A stretch of DNA of 64,000 bases from Pseudoxanthomonas sp. PXM02 (GTDB lineage: Bacteria > Pseudomonadota > Gammaproteobacteria > Xanthomonadales > Xanthomonadaceae): assembly GCF_014851805.1 (NCBI RefSeq), contig NZ_JACVAK010000001.1:186001-250000 (forward strand). The letters are read 5' to 3'. The position numbers and the translations under genes were made by a program. Of the stretch, positions 54,052 through 63,577 are shown piece by piece. The notes below the pieces were generated by a model that had not been told where the DNA came from, did no database searches, and saw nothing but the letters and a program-made list of their open reading frames with translations. How positions within the stretch are numbered: the stretch's first letter is position 1; every line of letters starts with the position of its first letter.

Positions 54052-57000
54052 ATGCCCAAGTTCTTCATCAACCACCCGATCTTCGCCTGGGTCGTGTCGA
54101 TCCTGATCTCGCTGGCCGGCGTGATCGCGATCCTCAACCTCGGCGTGGAGTCCTATCCCTCCATCGCGCCGCCGCAGGTGACGGTCAGTGCGACCTACCC
54201 CGGCGCTTCTGCCGAAACCACCGAGCGCTCGGTCACCCAGGTCATCGAGCAGCAGCTCACCGGTATCGACAACCTGCTGTACTTCAGCTCCAGCTCCAGT
54301 TCGTCCGGCCGCGCGTCGATCACGCTGACGTTCGAAACCGGCACCGATGCGGACATCGCCCAGGTGCAGGTGCAGAACAAGGTATCGCTGGCGACGCCAC
54401 GCCTGCCCAGTGAAGTCACCGCGCAGGGCGTGGTGGTGGCCAAGGCCAACGCCGGCTTCCTGATGGTGGTGGGCCTGCAGTCCGACAACCCGAGCATCGA
54501 CCGCAACCGCCTCAACGACATCGTCGCCTCGCGCGTGCTGGACCAGATCTCGCGCGTGCCGGGCGTCGGCAGCACCCAGCACTTCGGTTCCGAGTACGCC
54601 ATGAACCTGTGGCTGGACCCGGGCAAACTGCAGGGCTACAACCTGTCGGCCACCGAAGTCCTGACCGCGGTGCGCGGCCAGAACGTGCAGTTCGCCGCCG
54701 GCTCGGTCGGCTCCGACCCTGCGCCTGAAGGACAGGCGTTCACCGCCACCGTATCGGCGGAGGGTCGCTTCACCTCGCCCGAGCAGTTCGAGCAGATCAT
54801 CCTGCGCGCCAACAGCGACGGTTCGACCGTGCGCCTGAAGGACGTCGCGCGCGTCGAGTTCGGCGCGCAGAACTTCGGCTTCGACACCCAGTTCAACGGC
54901 AAGCCCGTCGGCGCCTTCGCCATCCAGCTGTTGCCGGGCGCCAACGCGTTGAACGTGGCCGAGGCCGTGCGCGCCAAGATGGACGAACTGCAGCCCAGCT
55001 TCCCGCCGGGCGTCAGCTGGTTCTCGCCGTACGACACCACCACCTTCGTCAAGATCTCGATCGAGGAAGTCGTCAAGACGCTGATCGAGGCGGTGATCCT
55101 GGTGTTCCTGGTGATGCTGGTGTTCCTGCAGAACTTCCGCGCCACCATCATCCCGACGCTGGTCATTCCCGTGGCCCTGCTGGGCACGTTCTGGGGCCTG
55201 AGCCTGATCGGCTTCACCATCAACCAGCTGACGATGTTCGCGCTGGTGCTGGCCATCGGCATCGTGGTCGACGACGCCATCGTGGTGATCGAGAACGTCG
55301 AGCGCATCATGGCGGAAGAGAAACTGCCGCCGCGCGAGGCGACCATCAAGGCGATGGGCCAGATCACCGGCGCCGTCATCGCGATCACCGTGGTGCTGGC
55401 GGCGGTGTTCATCCCGTCCGCGTTGCAGGGCGGCGCCTCGGGCGAAATCTACAAGCAGTTCGCACTGACCATCGCCATCTCGATGGCGTTCTCGGCGTTC
55501 CTGGCACTGGGCTTCACCCCGGCACTCTGCGCGACGTTCCTGAAGCAGCACGAGCACGACAGCCACGAGAAGAAGAACATCGTCTTCCGTACGTTCGAAA
55601 AGTACTACGGCAAGATCGAGAAGACCTACGTCGGCCACATCGGTGCGGCCATCAAGCACGCACCGCGCTGGATGATCGTGTTCGCGCTGCTGACGGTGCT
55701 GGCCGGCTTCATGTTCACCAAGCTGCCCAGCAGCTTCGTGCCCGAAGAAGACCAGGGGTATGCGCTGGCCATCGTGCAGCTGCCGCCGGGCAACTCGTTG
55801 CAGAAGACCAAGCAGGTGTTCACCCAGATCCGCGGCACGCTGCAGCAGATGGACGGCTTCGACAGCGTCATGGAAATCTCCGGCTTCAGCTTCCTCGGCC
55901 AGGGCGAAAACGTCGGCATGGCCTTCATCCGCCTGAAGCACTGGGACGAGCGCGATGTCACCGTGCCGGAGTTCATCCAGCAGGCCAACCAGCGCCTGTA
56001 CGGCATCAAGGGTGCGCAGATCTTCGTGGTGAACCTGCCGACCATCCAGGGCCTTGGTCAGTTCGGCGGTTTCGACATGTGGCTGCAGGATCGTGCCGGC
56101 CTGGGCGAAGAGGCCCTGATGGCGGCGCGCAACCAGTTGCTCGGCGCGGCGGCGCAGGACAAGAGCCTGATGGCCGTGCGTCCCAACACGCTGGAAAACG
56201 CACCGCAGCTGCAGCTGCACGTGGACCGCGTGCAATCGCAGGCCATGGGCATGTCGCTCAGCGACATCTACAACGGCATCCAGCTGATGCTGGCACCGGT
56301 GTACGTCAACGACTTCTTCTATGAAGGCCGCATCAAGCGCGTGAACATGCGTGCCGACGCGCCCTACCGCACGGGCGCCGACTCGCTGGCACGCATCTAC
56401 TCGCCCAGCAGCCAGCAGACCGACGCCAGCGGCGGCCGCGCGATGATTCCGCTGTCCAACGTCGTGCAGTCGTCGTGGGCCTCGGTGCCGCCGTCGCTGT
56501 CGCGCTACAACGGCTACTCGGCGGTCAACATCAACGGCTCCGCCGCGCCGGGCAGTTCGTCCGGCCAGGCCATGACGACCATGGAGAACATCGTCACCGA
56601 CCAGCTGCCGCAGGGCTTCGGTTACGACTGGAGTGGCATGTCGTACCAGGAAATCCTGGCCGGCAACAGCGCCACGCTGCTGATGGTGCTGTCGATCGTG
56701 GTGGTGTTCCTCTGCCTGGCCGCGTTGTACGAGAGCTGGTCGATCCCGGTGGCGGTGCTGCTGGTGGTGCCCCTGGGCGCCCTGGGCGCACTGGCCTTCA
56801 CCATGATGCGCGGCCTGTCGAACGACCTATTCTTCAAGATCGGCCTGATCACCATCATCGGCCTGGCCGCGAAGAACGCGATCCTGATCGTCGAGTTCGC
56901 CGTGATGGAGCGCAAGCAGGGCAAGACCCTGCGCGACGCGGTCATCACGGCCTCGCACCTGCGCTTCCGCCCGATCCTGATGACCTCGTTCGCCTTCATC

Positions 57001-57216
57001 ATGGGCGTGCTGCCGATGGCGATCTCGAGCGGTGCGGGTGCCAACGCCCGCCATGCGATCGGCACCGGCGTGATCGGCGGCATGGTGTTCGCCACCTTCC
57101 TGGGCCTGCTGCTGATCCCGGTGTTCTTCGTGGCGGTCCGCCGCCTGCTGGGCGACAAGATGGACGAGCCGTCCAAGGAATACCTGCTGGAACAGGAGAA
57201 TCCCGCGTCGCGCTGA
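54052..57216 (+). CDS. RND multidrug efflux transporter (AcrB/MexB-like, HAE1)
   Basis: A 1054-residue inner-membrane proton-drug antiporter with 12 predicted helices and two large periplasmic loops. It begins MPKFFINHPIFAWVVSILI, typical of AcrB. The proton relay Asp pair is present in TM4 (GIVVDDAIVVIENVERIM), and the TM10 Lys in GLAAKNAILIVEFAVMERK. The adaptor is encoded just upstream. No TolC/OprM-type channel gene follows, so it must use one encoded elsewhere. A strong terminator follows. Confidence 0.97.
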   Translation: MPKFFINHPIFAWVVSILISLAGVIAILNLGVESYPSIAPPQVTVSATYPGASAETTERSVTQVIEQQLTGIDNLLYFSSSSSSSGRASITLTFETGTDADIAQVQVQNKVSLATPRLPSEVTAQGVVVAKANAGFLMVVGLQSDNPSIDRNRLNDIVASRVLDQISRVPGVGSTQHFGSEYAMNLWLDPGKLQGYNLSATEVLTAVRGQNVQFAAGSVGSDPAPEGQAFTATVSAEGRFTSPEQFEQIILRANSDGSTVRLKDVARVEFGAQNFGFDTQFNGKPVGAFAIQLLPGANALNVAEAVRAKMDELQPSFPPGVSWFSPYDTTTFVKISIEEVVKTLIEAVILVFLVMLVFLQNFRATIIPTLVIPVALLGTFWGLSLIGFTINQLTMFALVLAIGIVVDDAIVVIENVERIMAEEKLPPREATIKAMGQITGAVIAITVVLAAVFIPSALQGGASGEIYKQFALTIAISMAFSAFLALGFTPALCATFLKQHEHDSHEKKNIVFRTFEKYYGKIEKTYVGHIGAAIKHAPRWMIVFALLTVLAGFMFTKLPSSFVPEEDQGYALAIVQLPPGNSLQKTKQVFTQIRGTLQQMDGFDSVMEISGFSFLGQGENVGMAFIRLKHWDERDVTVPEFIQQANQRLYGIKGAQIFVVNLPTIQGLGQFGGFDMWLQDRAGLGEEALMAARNQLLGAAAQDKSLMAVRPNTLENAPQLQLHVDRVQSQAMGMSLSDIYNGIQLMLAPVYVNDFFYEGRIKRVNMRADAPYRTGADSLARIYSPSSQQTDASGGRAMIPLSNVVQSSWASVPPSLSRYNGYSAVNINGSAAPGSSSGQAMTTMENIVTDQLPQGFGYDWSGMSYQEILAGNSATLLMVLSIVVVFLCLAALYESWSIPVAVLLVVPLGALGALAFTMMRGLSNDLFFKIGLITIIGLAAKNAILIVEFAVMERKQGKTLRDAVITASHLRFRPILMTSFAFIMGVLPMAISSGAGANARHAIGTGVIGGMVFATFLGLLLIPVFFVAVRRLLGDKMDEPSKEYLLEQENPASR

Positions 57217-57240
57217 TCGCATTGAAGCGGATGTTCCCCG

Positions 57241-57273
57241 ACAGCCCCGGCCAACGCCGGGGCTGTTTTCGTT
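57241..57273 (+). terminator. Terminator after the first RND operon
   Basis: A 10-bp stem ACAGCCCCGG / CCGGGGCTGT with a 6-base loop followed by TTTTCGTTT, 24 bases after the pump stop. The next 230 bases up to the second adaptor contain a -10-like GATAAT at 57423-57428, so the second pair likely has its own promoter. Confidence 0.92.
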
Positions 57274-57506
57274 TGAGGCGGTGCGCAGCGGGCTGCGCCA
57301 GAAGCGTAACAATCGTTTCGCAAGGTCCAAGGGCGCGCGGCCACGCTGAGGCCGGCATGTGCTCACCGATTCCGCCGGCATGCAAGGGCCGGTTCGCACT
57401 TCTAGCCTGTGTCTCAAACCGTGATAATCCTTTGCGACATGGTGTCGAGCCTGCCCCCGCCCGCTCGTCGCTCTCCCGACTCCCCCGCATCGAAGACACC
57501 CCGACC

Positions 57507-58703
57507 ATGACACGGAAAGACCCTCACGCACGGAAAACGCCCTCCACCACCAAGCGCATGATCCTCATGCTGATCGCGGTCGCCGTGATCTTCGGTGGTG
57601 TGTTCGCCGTCAAGGCGATCATGAGCAAGGGCATGAACGATTTCTTCGACACCATGCCGCAGCCCGCTGCCGCGGTGACGGACTGGACCGCCAAGCAGGA
57701 GGAGTGGATCGACGCACAGCAGGCCGTCGGTACGTTCACCGCCATCAATGGCACCGACGTCACCACCGAAGCCGGCGGCGTCGTGCGCAGCCTGTCGATC
57801 GACGTCGGCAAGCCGGTCAAGGCCGGCACCGTGCTCGCCCAGCTCAACACCGCCAATGAGCTGGCCGTGTTGAAGGCGCTGGATGCGTCGGCCAAGCTGG
57901 CCGCGGTGCAACGCGACCGCTGGCAGGCGCTGGCGCGCGACAAGCTGGTGTCGCAGGCGGAAGCCGAAGAGCGCACGACGCAGGCCGCCACGACGCTCGC
58001 ACAGGCGGAAGCGCAGCGCGCCCTGATCGCCCAGAAGACGATCCGCGCGCCGTTCGACGGCGTGCTGGGCATCCGCAAGGTCAACCTGGGCCAGTACCTC
58101 AACCCGGGCGATGCCATCGTCAGCCTGCAGGCGCTGGACCCGATCTACCTCGACTTCACGCTGCCCGAGCAGCGCGTGGGACAGGTCCTGCCCGGCGCGA
58201 AGATCCGCGCCACCGTCGACGCCCTGCCCGGTCAGGTGTTCGAAGGCGAGGTCACCGCGGTGGAGCCGCAGGTCGATCCGGCCACCCGCAATTTCAAGGT
58301 GCAGGCCACGCTGGACAACGGCGAGTACAACCTGCGCCCCGGCGCTTTTGCCCATGTCGGATTCGACACCGGCGACGCGCGCAAGGTCGTGGTCGTGCCG
58401 CAGACGGCGATCAGTTTCAACCCGTACGGCAACGCGGTGTATGTGATCCAGGAAGTGCAGCGCGCCGAAGGCGAGAAGGATATGCAGGGCAACGCGCTGA
58501 CCGGCAAGAAGCTGATCGTGCGCCAGCGCTTCGTCAAGACCGGCGCCACCCGTGGCGACCTGATCGCGGTCACCGAAGGCCTCAAGCCCGGCGAGCGCGT
58601 GGCCACCAGCGGCCTGCTGAAGCTGCGCAACGATGCCGAAGTGACGGTCAACAACAAGGTGCAGCCGGTGACCGAGGCCCAGCCCAAGCCCGAAAACCGT
58701 TGA
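57507..58703 (+). CDS. RND efflux adaptor, second pair
   Basis: A 398-residue membrane-fusion protein. It is anchored by an N-terminal helix (about 18-37, MILMLIAVAVIFGGVFAVKA) without a lipobox, unlike the adaptor upstream. It has VTTEAGGVVRSLSIDVGKPV, a short coiled-coil hairpin (LARDKLVSQAEAEERTTQAA), IRAPFDGVLGIRKVNLGQYL and LDPIYLDFTLPEQRVGQVLPG, which identify the MexH/AcrA-like branch. It probably serves the pump encoded 12 bases downstream. No dedicated regulator is adjacent. Confidence 0.95.
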   Translation: MTRKDPHARKTPSTTKRMILMLIAVAVIFGGVFAVKAIMSKGMNDFFDTMPQPAAAVTDWTAKQEEWIDAQQAVGTFTAINGTDVTTEAGGVVRSLSIDVGKPVKAGTVLAQLNTANELAVLKALDASAKLAAVQRDRWQALARDKLVSQAEAEERTTQAATTLAQAEAQRALIAQKTIRAPFDGVLGIRKVNLGQYLNPGDAIVSLQALDPIYLDFTLPEQRVGQVLPGAKIRATVDALPGQVFEGEVTAVEPQVDPATRNFKVQATLDNGEYNLRPGAFAHVGFDTGDARKVVVVPQTAISFNPYGNAVYVIQEVQRAEGEKDMQGNALTGKKLIVRQRFVKTGATRGDLIAVTEGLKPGERVATSGLLKLRNDAEVTVNNKVQPVTEAQPKPENR

Positions 58704-58715
58704 CGGAGCGCCGGC

Positions 58716-61700
58716 ATGAAATTCACCGACATCTTCATCAACAAACCGGTGCTGGCGATCGTCGTCAGCCTCTTCATCCTGCTGTTCGGCCTGCGCTCGT
58801 TCACCGAATTGAACGTGCGCCAGTACCCGGAACTGCGCAATGCCGTCATCAATATCAGCACCACGTACTACGGTGCGGACGCCGATCTGATCCAGGGCTT
58901 CATCACCACGCCACTGGAGCGTGAAGTCGCCAGCGCGGAAGGCATCGAGTATCTCAGCTCGACCAGCTCCGCCGGCGTCAGCGTCATCCAGGCCTACATC
59001 CGGCTTGACCAGGACCCGAACGAAGCGCTCACCCAGATCGCGGCCAAGGTCAACAAGATGCGCGGCCAGCTGCCGCCGGAATCGGAAGATCCGGTGATCG
59101 ACCTGCAGCAGGGGCAGCAGATCGCGGCGATGTATGTGTCGTTCGCCAGCGAGACGCTCGACAACAACCAGATCACCGACTACCTGACCCGCGTGGTACA
59201 GCCCAAGCTGGTGACCGTGTCCGGCGTGCAGCGTGCCGACATCCTCGGTGCCGGCACGTTCGCGATGCGCGTGTGGTTGAAGCCGGACCGCATGACCGCC
59301 CTGCAGGTCACGGCCAGCGACGTGTCGACGGCGCTGTCGTCGAACAACGTGCTGGCGGCGGTGGGCTCGACCAAGGGCCAGATGGTCGCCATCGACATGA
59401 CGGCACGCACGGACCTGCGCAATGCCGACGAGTTCCGGCAGCTGATCATCCGCGAGCAGAACGGCGCCATCGTCCGGCTCGGCGACGTCGCGGACGTACA
59501 ACTGGGTTCGGAAAGCTACGGCACTTCGGTCCGCATCAACGGCGAGGCCGCCACGTTCATGGGCATCTTCGTATCCCCGGATGCGAACTCGCTGGACGTG
59601 ATCAAGAACGTGCGTGCACTGTGGGACGGCGAGATCGTTCCGCAGCTGCCGGAAGGCATCAAGGCGACCATTCCCTACGACAGCACCGAGCAGATCCAAG
59701 ACGCGATCGACGAGGTGGTCAGCACCATCGTGGAAGCCGTGATCATCGTGATCGTGGTGATCTTCCTGTTCCTGGGCTCGCTGCGCAGCGTGCTGATTCC
59801 GGCGGTGACAGTGCCGTTGTCGCTGGTCGGCGCGCTGTTCCTGATGCTGCTGATGGGCTTCACCATCAACCTGCTGACCCTGCTGGCGATGGTGCTGGCG
59901 ATCGGCATCGTGGTCGACGACGCCATCATCGTGCTGGAGAACATCCACCGCCACATCGAAGAGGGCATGTCGCCGTACGACGCGGCGATCAAGGGCGCGC
60001 GCGAACTGGCCTGGCCGGTCGTGGCGATGACGACCACGCTGGTGGCCGTCTATCTGCCCATCGGCTTCCAGGGCGGCATGACCGGCGTGCTGTTCACCGA
60101 GTTCGCCTTCACGCTGGCCGGTTCGGTGCTGCTGTCGGGCGTGATCGCGCTGACGCTGACGCCGATGATGTGCGCCAAGATCCTCAGGCCGCACCACGAA
60201 GGCGGCAAGGGCAAGATGGAGAAGTGGCTGGACGAGCGTTTCGAAAAGCTCAATGCCGGCTATCAGCGCCGGCTGCACGGCACGATGGAGACCAAGTCGG
60301 TCGTCGGCGTGTTCGGCATCCTGGTGCTGGTCTCGTGCGCCTTCCTGTACATGACGGCCCCCAAGGAACCGGCGCCGCTGGAAGACGAAGGCTTCATCTT
60401 CTCTGTCGCCAGTGCGGACCCCTACTCCACGCTCGACTACGTGGAGCGCTACACGGAAGAAGTCACCTCGATCGCCAAGGGCGTGCCGGAAGTGCAGGAC
60501 TACTTCCTGTTCAACGGTGGCTTCGGTGGCAGCGGCGGTGGCGCCAGCCCCAGCGCGATGGCGGGTTTCGTGCTGAAGCCGTGGAGCGAGCGTGATCGCT
60601 CGACCAACGCCGTGTTGCAGCAGGAGCTGCAACCGAAGATGAGCCAGGTGAGCGGCCTGAACATCTTCGCGCTGGTACCTCCCTCGCTGCCCAGCGCGGG
60701 CGGCGACGGTGGCGGTGGCGAGTTCGTCATCGGCGGCGTCGGCGAGCTGAGCCAGCTCGCCGAGCTGGCCGACCAGATCCTGATGAAGGCGATGGAGAGC
60801 AAGCGCTTCATCTTCCTGGACAAGGACCTGAAGATCGACAAACCGCGCATCGAGGTCAACATCGACCGCGAGAAGGCCGCAACGCTGGGTATCGACATGC
60901 GCACCCTGGCGGCCGACATGGCGGCGATGCTGTCCGGCGGCTACACCAACCGCTTCGCCATGCAGAACCGTTCGTACCTGGTGATCCCACAGGTGCAGCG
61001 CAGCGACCGCCTCAACGCCAGCGACCTGGAGAACTACTACACGCGTACCCGCGATGGCGAGCTGATCCCGTTGTCGACGCTGGTGACACTGAAGGAAAGT
61101 GCGCAGCCACAGTCGCTCAAGCGCTTCCAGCAGTTGAACGCCGTGTCGATCACGTTCGCACCGCGTCCCGGCGTCACCAAGGGCGAGGCACTGGCGATCC
61201 TCGACCAGGCGGCCAAGGACGTCCTGCCGCAGGGATACTCGGTGGACTATGCCGGTGAGTCACGCCAGTTCAAGCAGGAAGGCGCAGCGATGCTGGTGAC
61301 GCTGGCGCTGGCCCTGATCGTCATCTTCCTGGTGTTGGCTGCGCAGTTCGAGAGCTTCCGCGATGCGACGATCATGCTGTTGACCGTGCCAATGGCGATC
61401 AGCGGTGCGTTGCTGACGGTCAACGTGCTGGCGATTCTCAGCGGCGTCCTGGGCATGATGCAGATCGAAGCCTTCCCCGGCATGAGCATCAACATCTACA
61501 CCCAGGTCGGCCTGGTGACACTGGTCGGCGTGATCTCCAAGCACGGCATTCTGATCGTGGAGTTCGCCAACAAGCTGCAGATCGAGCGTGGCCTGTCCAA
61601 GCGCGAAGCGATCGAGGAAGCGGCGGCGATCCGCCTGCGTCCGGTACTGATGACCACGGCTGCGCTGGTGTTCGCGATGGTCCCGCTGCTGATCGCCAGC

Positions 61701-61901
61701 GGTCCGGGTGCGGCTTCGCGCTTCTCGATGGGCGTGGTGATCGCCTCGGGCATGACCATCGGTACGCTGTTCACGCTGTTCGTGCTGCCGGCGTTCTATC
61801 TGTACCTGGCTCGCGACCATGCGCATGATCGCGACCGAGAGAACGCGCCTCAGCACGACGGCAGTGATGGACTGCCGCCGGAGCCGGTCACCGGCCACTG
61901 A
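58716..61901 (+). CDS. RND efflux transporter, second pair
   Basis: A 1061-residue RND-family permease starting MKFTDIFINKPVLAIVVSLF. TM4 holds the Asp pair (GIVVDDAIIVLENIHRHI) and TM10 the Lys (GVISKHGILIVEFANKLQ). It is closer to the MexI/MexK type than to AcrB, so its substrate range is likely different from the first pump. A Gly-rich insertion lies at about 600-610 (GGFGGSGGGASP). It is followed by a terminator, and no outer-membrane component is encoded. Confidence 0.96.
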   Translation: MKFTDIFINKPVLAIVVSLFILLFGLRSFTELNVRQYPELRNAVINISTTYYGADADLIQGFITTPLEREVASAEGIEYLSSTSSAGVSVIQAYIRLDQDPNEALTQIAAKVNKMRGQLPPESEDPVIDLQQGQQIAAMYVSFASETLDNNQITDYLTRVVQPKLVTVSGVQRADILGAGTFAMRVWLKPDRMTALQVTASDVSTALSSNNVLAAVGSTKGQMVAIDMTARTDLRNADEFRQLIIREQNGAIVRLGDVADVQLGSESYGTSVRINGEAATFMGIFVSPDANSLDVIKNVRALWDGEIVPQLPEGIKATIPYDSTEQIQDAIDEVVSTIVEAVIIVIVVIFLFLGSLRSVLIPAVTVPLSLVGALFLMLLMGFTINLLTLLAMVLAIGIVVDDAIIVLENIHRHIEEGMSPYDAAIKGARELAWPVVAMTTTLVAVYLPIGFQGGMTGVLFTEFAFTLAGSVLLSGVIALTLTPMMCAKILRPHHEGGKGKMEKWLDERFEKLNAGYQRRLHGTMETKSVVGVFGILVLVSCAFLYMTAPKEPAPLEDEGFIFSVASADPYSTLDYVERYTEEVTSIAKGVPEVQDYFLFNGGFGGSGGGASPSAMAGFVLKPWSERDRSTNAVLQQELQPKMSQVSGLNIFALVPPSLPSAGGDGGGGEFVIGGVGELSQLAELADQILMKAMESKRFIFLDKDLKIDKPRIEVNIDREKAATLGIDMRTLAADMAAMLSGGYTNRFAMQNRSYLVIPQVQRSDRLNASDLENYYTRTRDGELIPLSTLVTLKESAQPQSLKRFQQLNAVSITFAPRPGVTKGEALAILDQAAKDVLPQGYSVDYAGESRQFKQEGAAMLVTLALALIVIFLVLAAQFESFRDATIMLLTVPMAISGALLTVNVLAILSGVLGMMQIEAFPGMSINIYTQVGLVTLVGVISKHGILIVEFANKLQIERGLSKREAIEEAAAIRLRPVLMTTAALVFAMVPLLIASGPGAASRFSMGVVIASGMTIGTLFTLFVLPAFYLYLARDHAHDRDRENAPQHDGSDGLPPEPVTGH

Positions 61902-61917
61902 CGCGCAGCTTGAACCG

Positions 61918-61950
61918 AAGAAACCCCGGCGCTGCCGGGGTTTCTTTTTT
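61918..61950 (+). terminator. Terminator after the second RND operon
   Basis: Stem AAGAAACCCCGGC / GCCGGGGTTTCTT with a 3-base loop and a following T6 run, 17 bases after the pump stop. Confidence 0.94.
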
Positions 61951-62100
61951 GTCTCGACGTAAGCCTTTCCACCCCTGCCCCTGTTCCAACGCCATGAGAT
62001 CCGCCCGAAGCCGACTGCGTCCTTCAGGAGGGGCTTCGGTCACGAAGCTTCACGGCCGAACGGCGTCAAGGCTGAAGCTTTCTTACACGCAGCAAACCGC

Positions 62101-62502
62101 TCAAAGCGGCGCGTTGGCCGCCGGTGCGATGTAGGCCTGGCGTGCGGCGCGCACTTCGTCATGGTGATCGGACGCCCATTGCGCGAGCATTTCGATGCGC
62201 TCGAAGAAGGACGCCCCCAGAGCCGTCAGCGCGTAATCCACGCGTGGTGGCACCGTCGGGAACACCTCGCGTCGCACCAGCCCGTCCTGCTCCAGCCTGC
62301 GTAGCGTCTGTGCCAGCATCCGCGGCGAGATATCCGTGATGCGCTTGCGCACTTCGGTAAAACGCAGCGTGCCCCCGGCCAACTCGTGCAGCACCAGCAC
62401 GGTCCAGCGGTCGCCGAGCCGGTCCAGGACGTCGCGGATGGGGCAGTTCTCGGTCAGGATCAGGGATTGACGGTGCAGCGTCATGGTCGACATCCGGGGC
62501 AT
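62101..62502 (-). CDS. HxlR-family redox-type regulator (QorR-like)
   Basis: A 133-residue winged-helix regulator of the HxlR/MarR-like family. It has CPIRDVLDRLGDRWTVLVLHELAGG, RFTEVRKRITDISPRMLAQTLRRLEQDGLV and the wing VPPRVDYALTALG. Cys20 sits at the position used for redox or quinone sensing in QorR/YodB-type members. It is divergent from a QorB-like oxidoreductase with shared operators, as in E. coli qorR-qorB. Possible starts are 62502, 62493 and 62484; none has a clear ribosome site. Confidence 0.9.
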   Translation of the reverse strand: MPRMSTMTLHRQSLILTENCPIRDVLDRLGDRWTVLVLHELAGGTLRFTEVRKRITDISPRMLAQTLRRLEQDGLVRREVFPTVPPRVDYALTALGASFFERIEMLAQWASDHHDEVRAARQAYIAPAANAPL

Positions 62503-62596
62503 GGTTACCCTGCGGTAACCGGGTTACTTCGCGCTCCCTGCTTGTTCCTGCGGAAGCCATTACTACCATAGGGTAACCAATGTCCTTTCCGTTACC
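62503..62596. promoter_or_regulatory. Shared operator region of the HxlR/QorB pair
   Basis: An 18-base palindrome GGTTAC-CCTGCG-GTAACC at 62503-62520 touches the regulator start. Further half-sites GGTTAC (62522-62527), GGTAAC (62572-62577) and GTTACC (62591-62596) lie towards qorB. The repeated GGTTAC/GTAACC motif is a strong candidate for the HxlR binding site. Confidence 0.75.
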
Positions 62597-62611
62597 AAAC
62601 CAGGAGTTTCC

Positions 62612-63517
62612 ATGAGCACCCCCTCCTCTCCCACCCTGCTGGTCACGGGTGCCTCCGGGCAGCTCGGTGGCGCGGTCGTCCGCCACCTGCTCGACACGCT
62701 GAAGGTCCCGGCCGAACGCCTCATCGTCACCACCCGCTCGCCCGACGGGCTTGCCGACCTGGCAGCGCGTGGCGTGACCGTGCGCGCCGCGGACTTCGAC
62801 CAGCCCGACTCGCTGGTTGCCGCGTTCGCCGGCGCCGATCGTCTGCTGCTGGTCAGCACCGATGCGCTGATGGAGCCCGGCAAGCGACTGACGCAACATC
62901 GCGCCGCGGTGCAGGCCGCGGTGGACGCTGGCGTGAAGCACGTCGTTTACACCTCATTGCCGTCCGCCGACACATCGCATGTGTCGTTCGCGCCGGATCA
63001 TTGGGGCACCGAGCAGGCGCTGTCGGCGTCGACCCTCGGCTGGACCATCCTGCGCAACGCCTGGTACTTCGAGAACCTCGCCTATTCCGTGCCGGGGGCG
63101 CTGACGTCCGGCGAATGGGCGACCGCCGCAGGAGAAGGTCGCATCGCCTATATCGCGCGTGATGATCTCGCCCGCGCTGCGGCCGCGGCGCTGGCATCCG
63201 ATAGCAATGAAAACCAGGTCCTCACGCTGACTGGCGAACAGGCCTGGTCCGCGCGCGACGTCGCCAGCCGCGTGTCCGCTCTCACCGGCAAACCGCTTGC
63301 CGTCCTCGACATCACCCAGGAACAACTGATCGGTGGCCTGACGGCTCACGGTTTTCCGCCGGTGCTGGCCGACGTGTTCGCTTCGTTCGATGCGGCGACG
63401 GCAGCCGGCGACCTGGGCGCTGTTACCGACGACTACGCACGCCTGACCGGGCAGTCGCCGACGACGCTCGACGCCTGGCTGCAGGCGAACGTCGATTTGC
63501 TGACCAAGGCGCACTGA
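62612..63517 (+). CDS. NAD(P)H:quinone oxidoreductase, QorB/NmrA-like
   Basis: A 301-residue atypical SDR of the NmrA/QorB type. The cofactor loop is LVTGASGQLGGAVVRHLL (9-26). It also has LLLVSTDALMEPGKRLTQHRAAVQAA, KHVVYTSLPSAD, the WTILRNAWYFENL block and a C-terminal GAVTDDYARLTGQSPTTLDAWL, all as in QorB. It probably reduces quinones or reactive carbonyls. AGGAG lies 7 bases before ATG 62612. Divergent HxlR regulation suggests induction by electrophiles. Confidence 0.92.
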   Translation: MSTPSSPTLLVTGASGQLGGAVVRHLLDTLKVPAERLIVTTRSPDGLADLAARGVTVRAADFDQPDSLVAAFAGADRLLLVSTDALMEPGKRLTQHRAAVQAAVDAGVKHVVYTSLPSADTSHVSFAPDHWGTEQALSASTLGWTILRNAWYFENLAYSVPGALTSGEWATAAGEGRIAYIARDDLARAAAAALASDSNENQVLTLTGEQAWSARDVASRVSALTGKPLAVLDITQEQLIGGLTAHGFPPVLADVFASFDAATAAGDLGAVTDDYARLTGQSPTTLDAWLQANVDLLTKAH

Positions 63518-63527
63518 CGCCGGAAAC

Positions 63528-63556
63528 AAGAACCCCGGCACAAGGCCGGGGTTCTT
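63528..63556. terminator. Bidirectional terminator between qorB-like and DUF885 genes
   Basis: A 12-bp perfect stem AAGAACCCCGGC / GCCGGGGTTCTT with a 5-base loop between the convergent stops at 63517 and 63578. Confidence 0.85.
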
Positions 63557-63577
63557 GGCATCGCCAGCGGCCGAGAA

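Noticed and set aside
57414-60632. 1072-codon minus-strand open frame
   Set aside because: Antisense to the second RND pair; His/Arg/Asp-rich shadow sequence with no family features. Similar long shadows lie opposite tex, the first RND pump and kynU.
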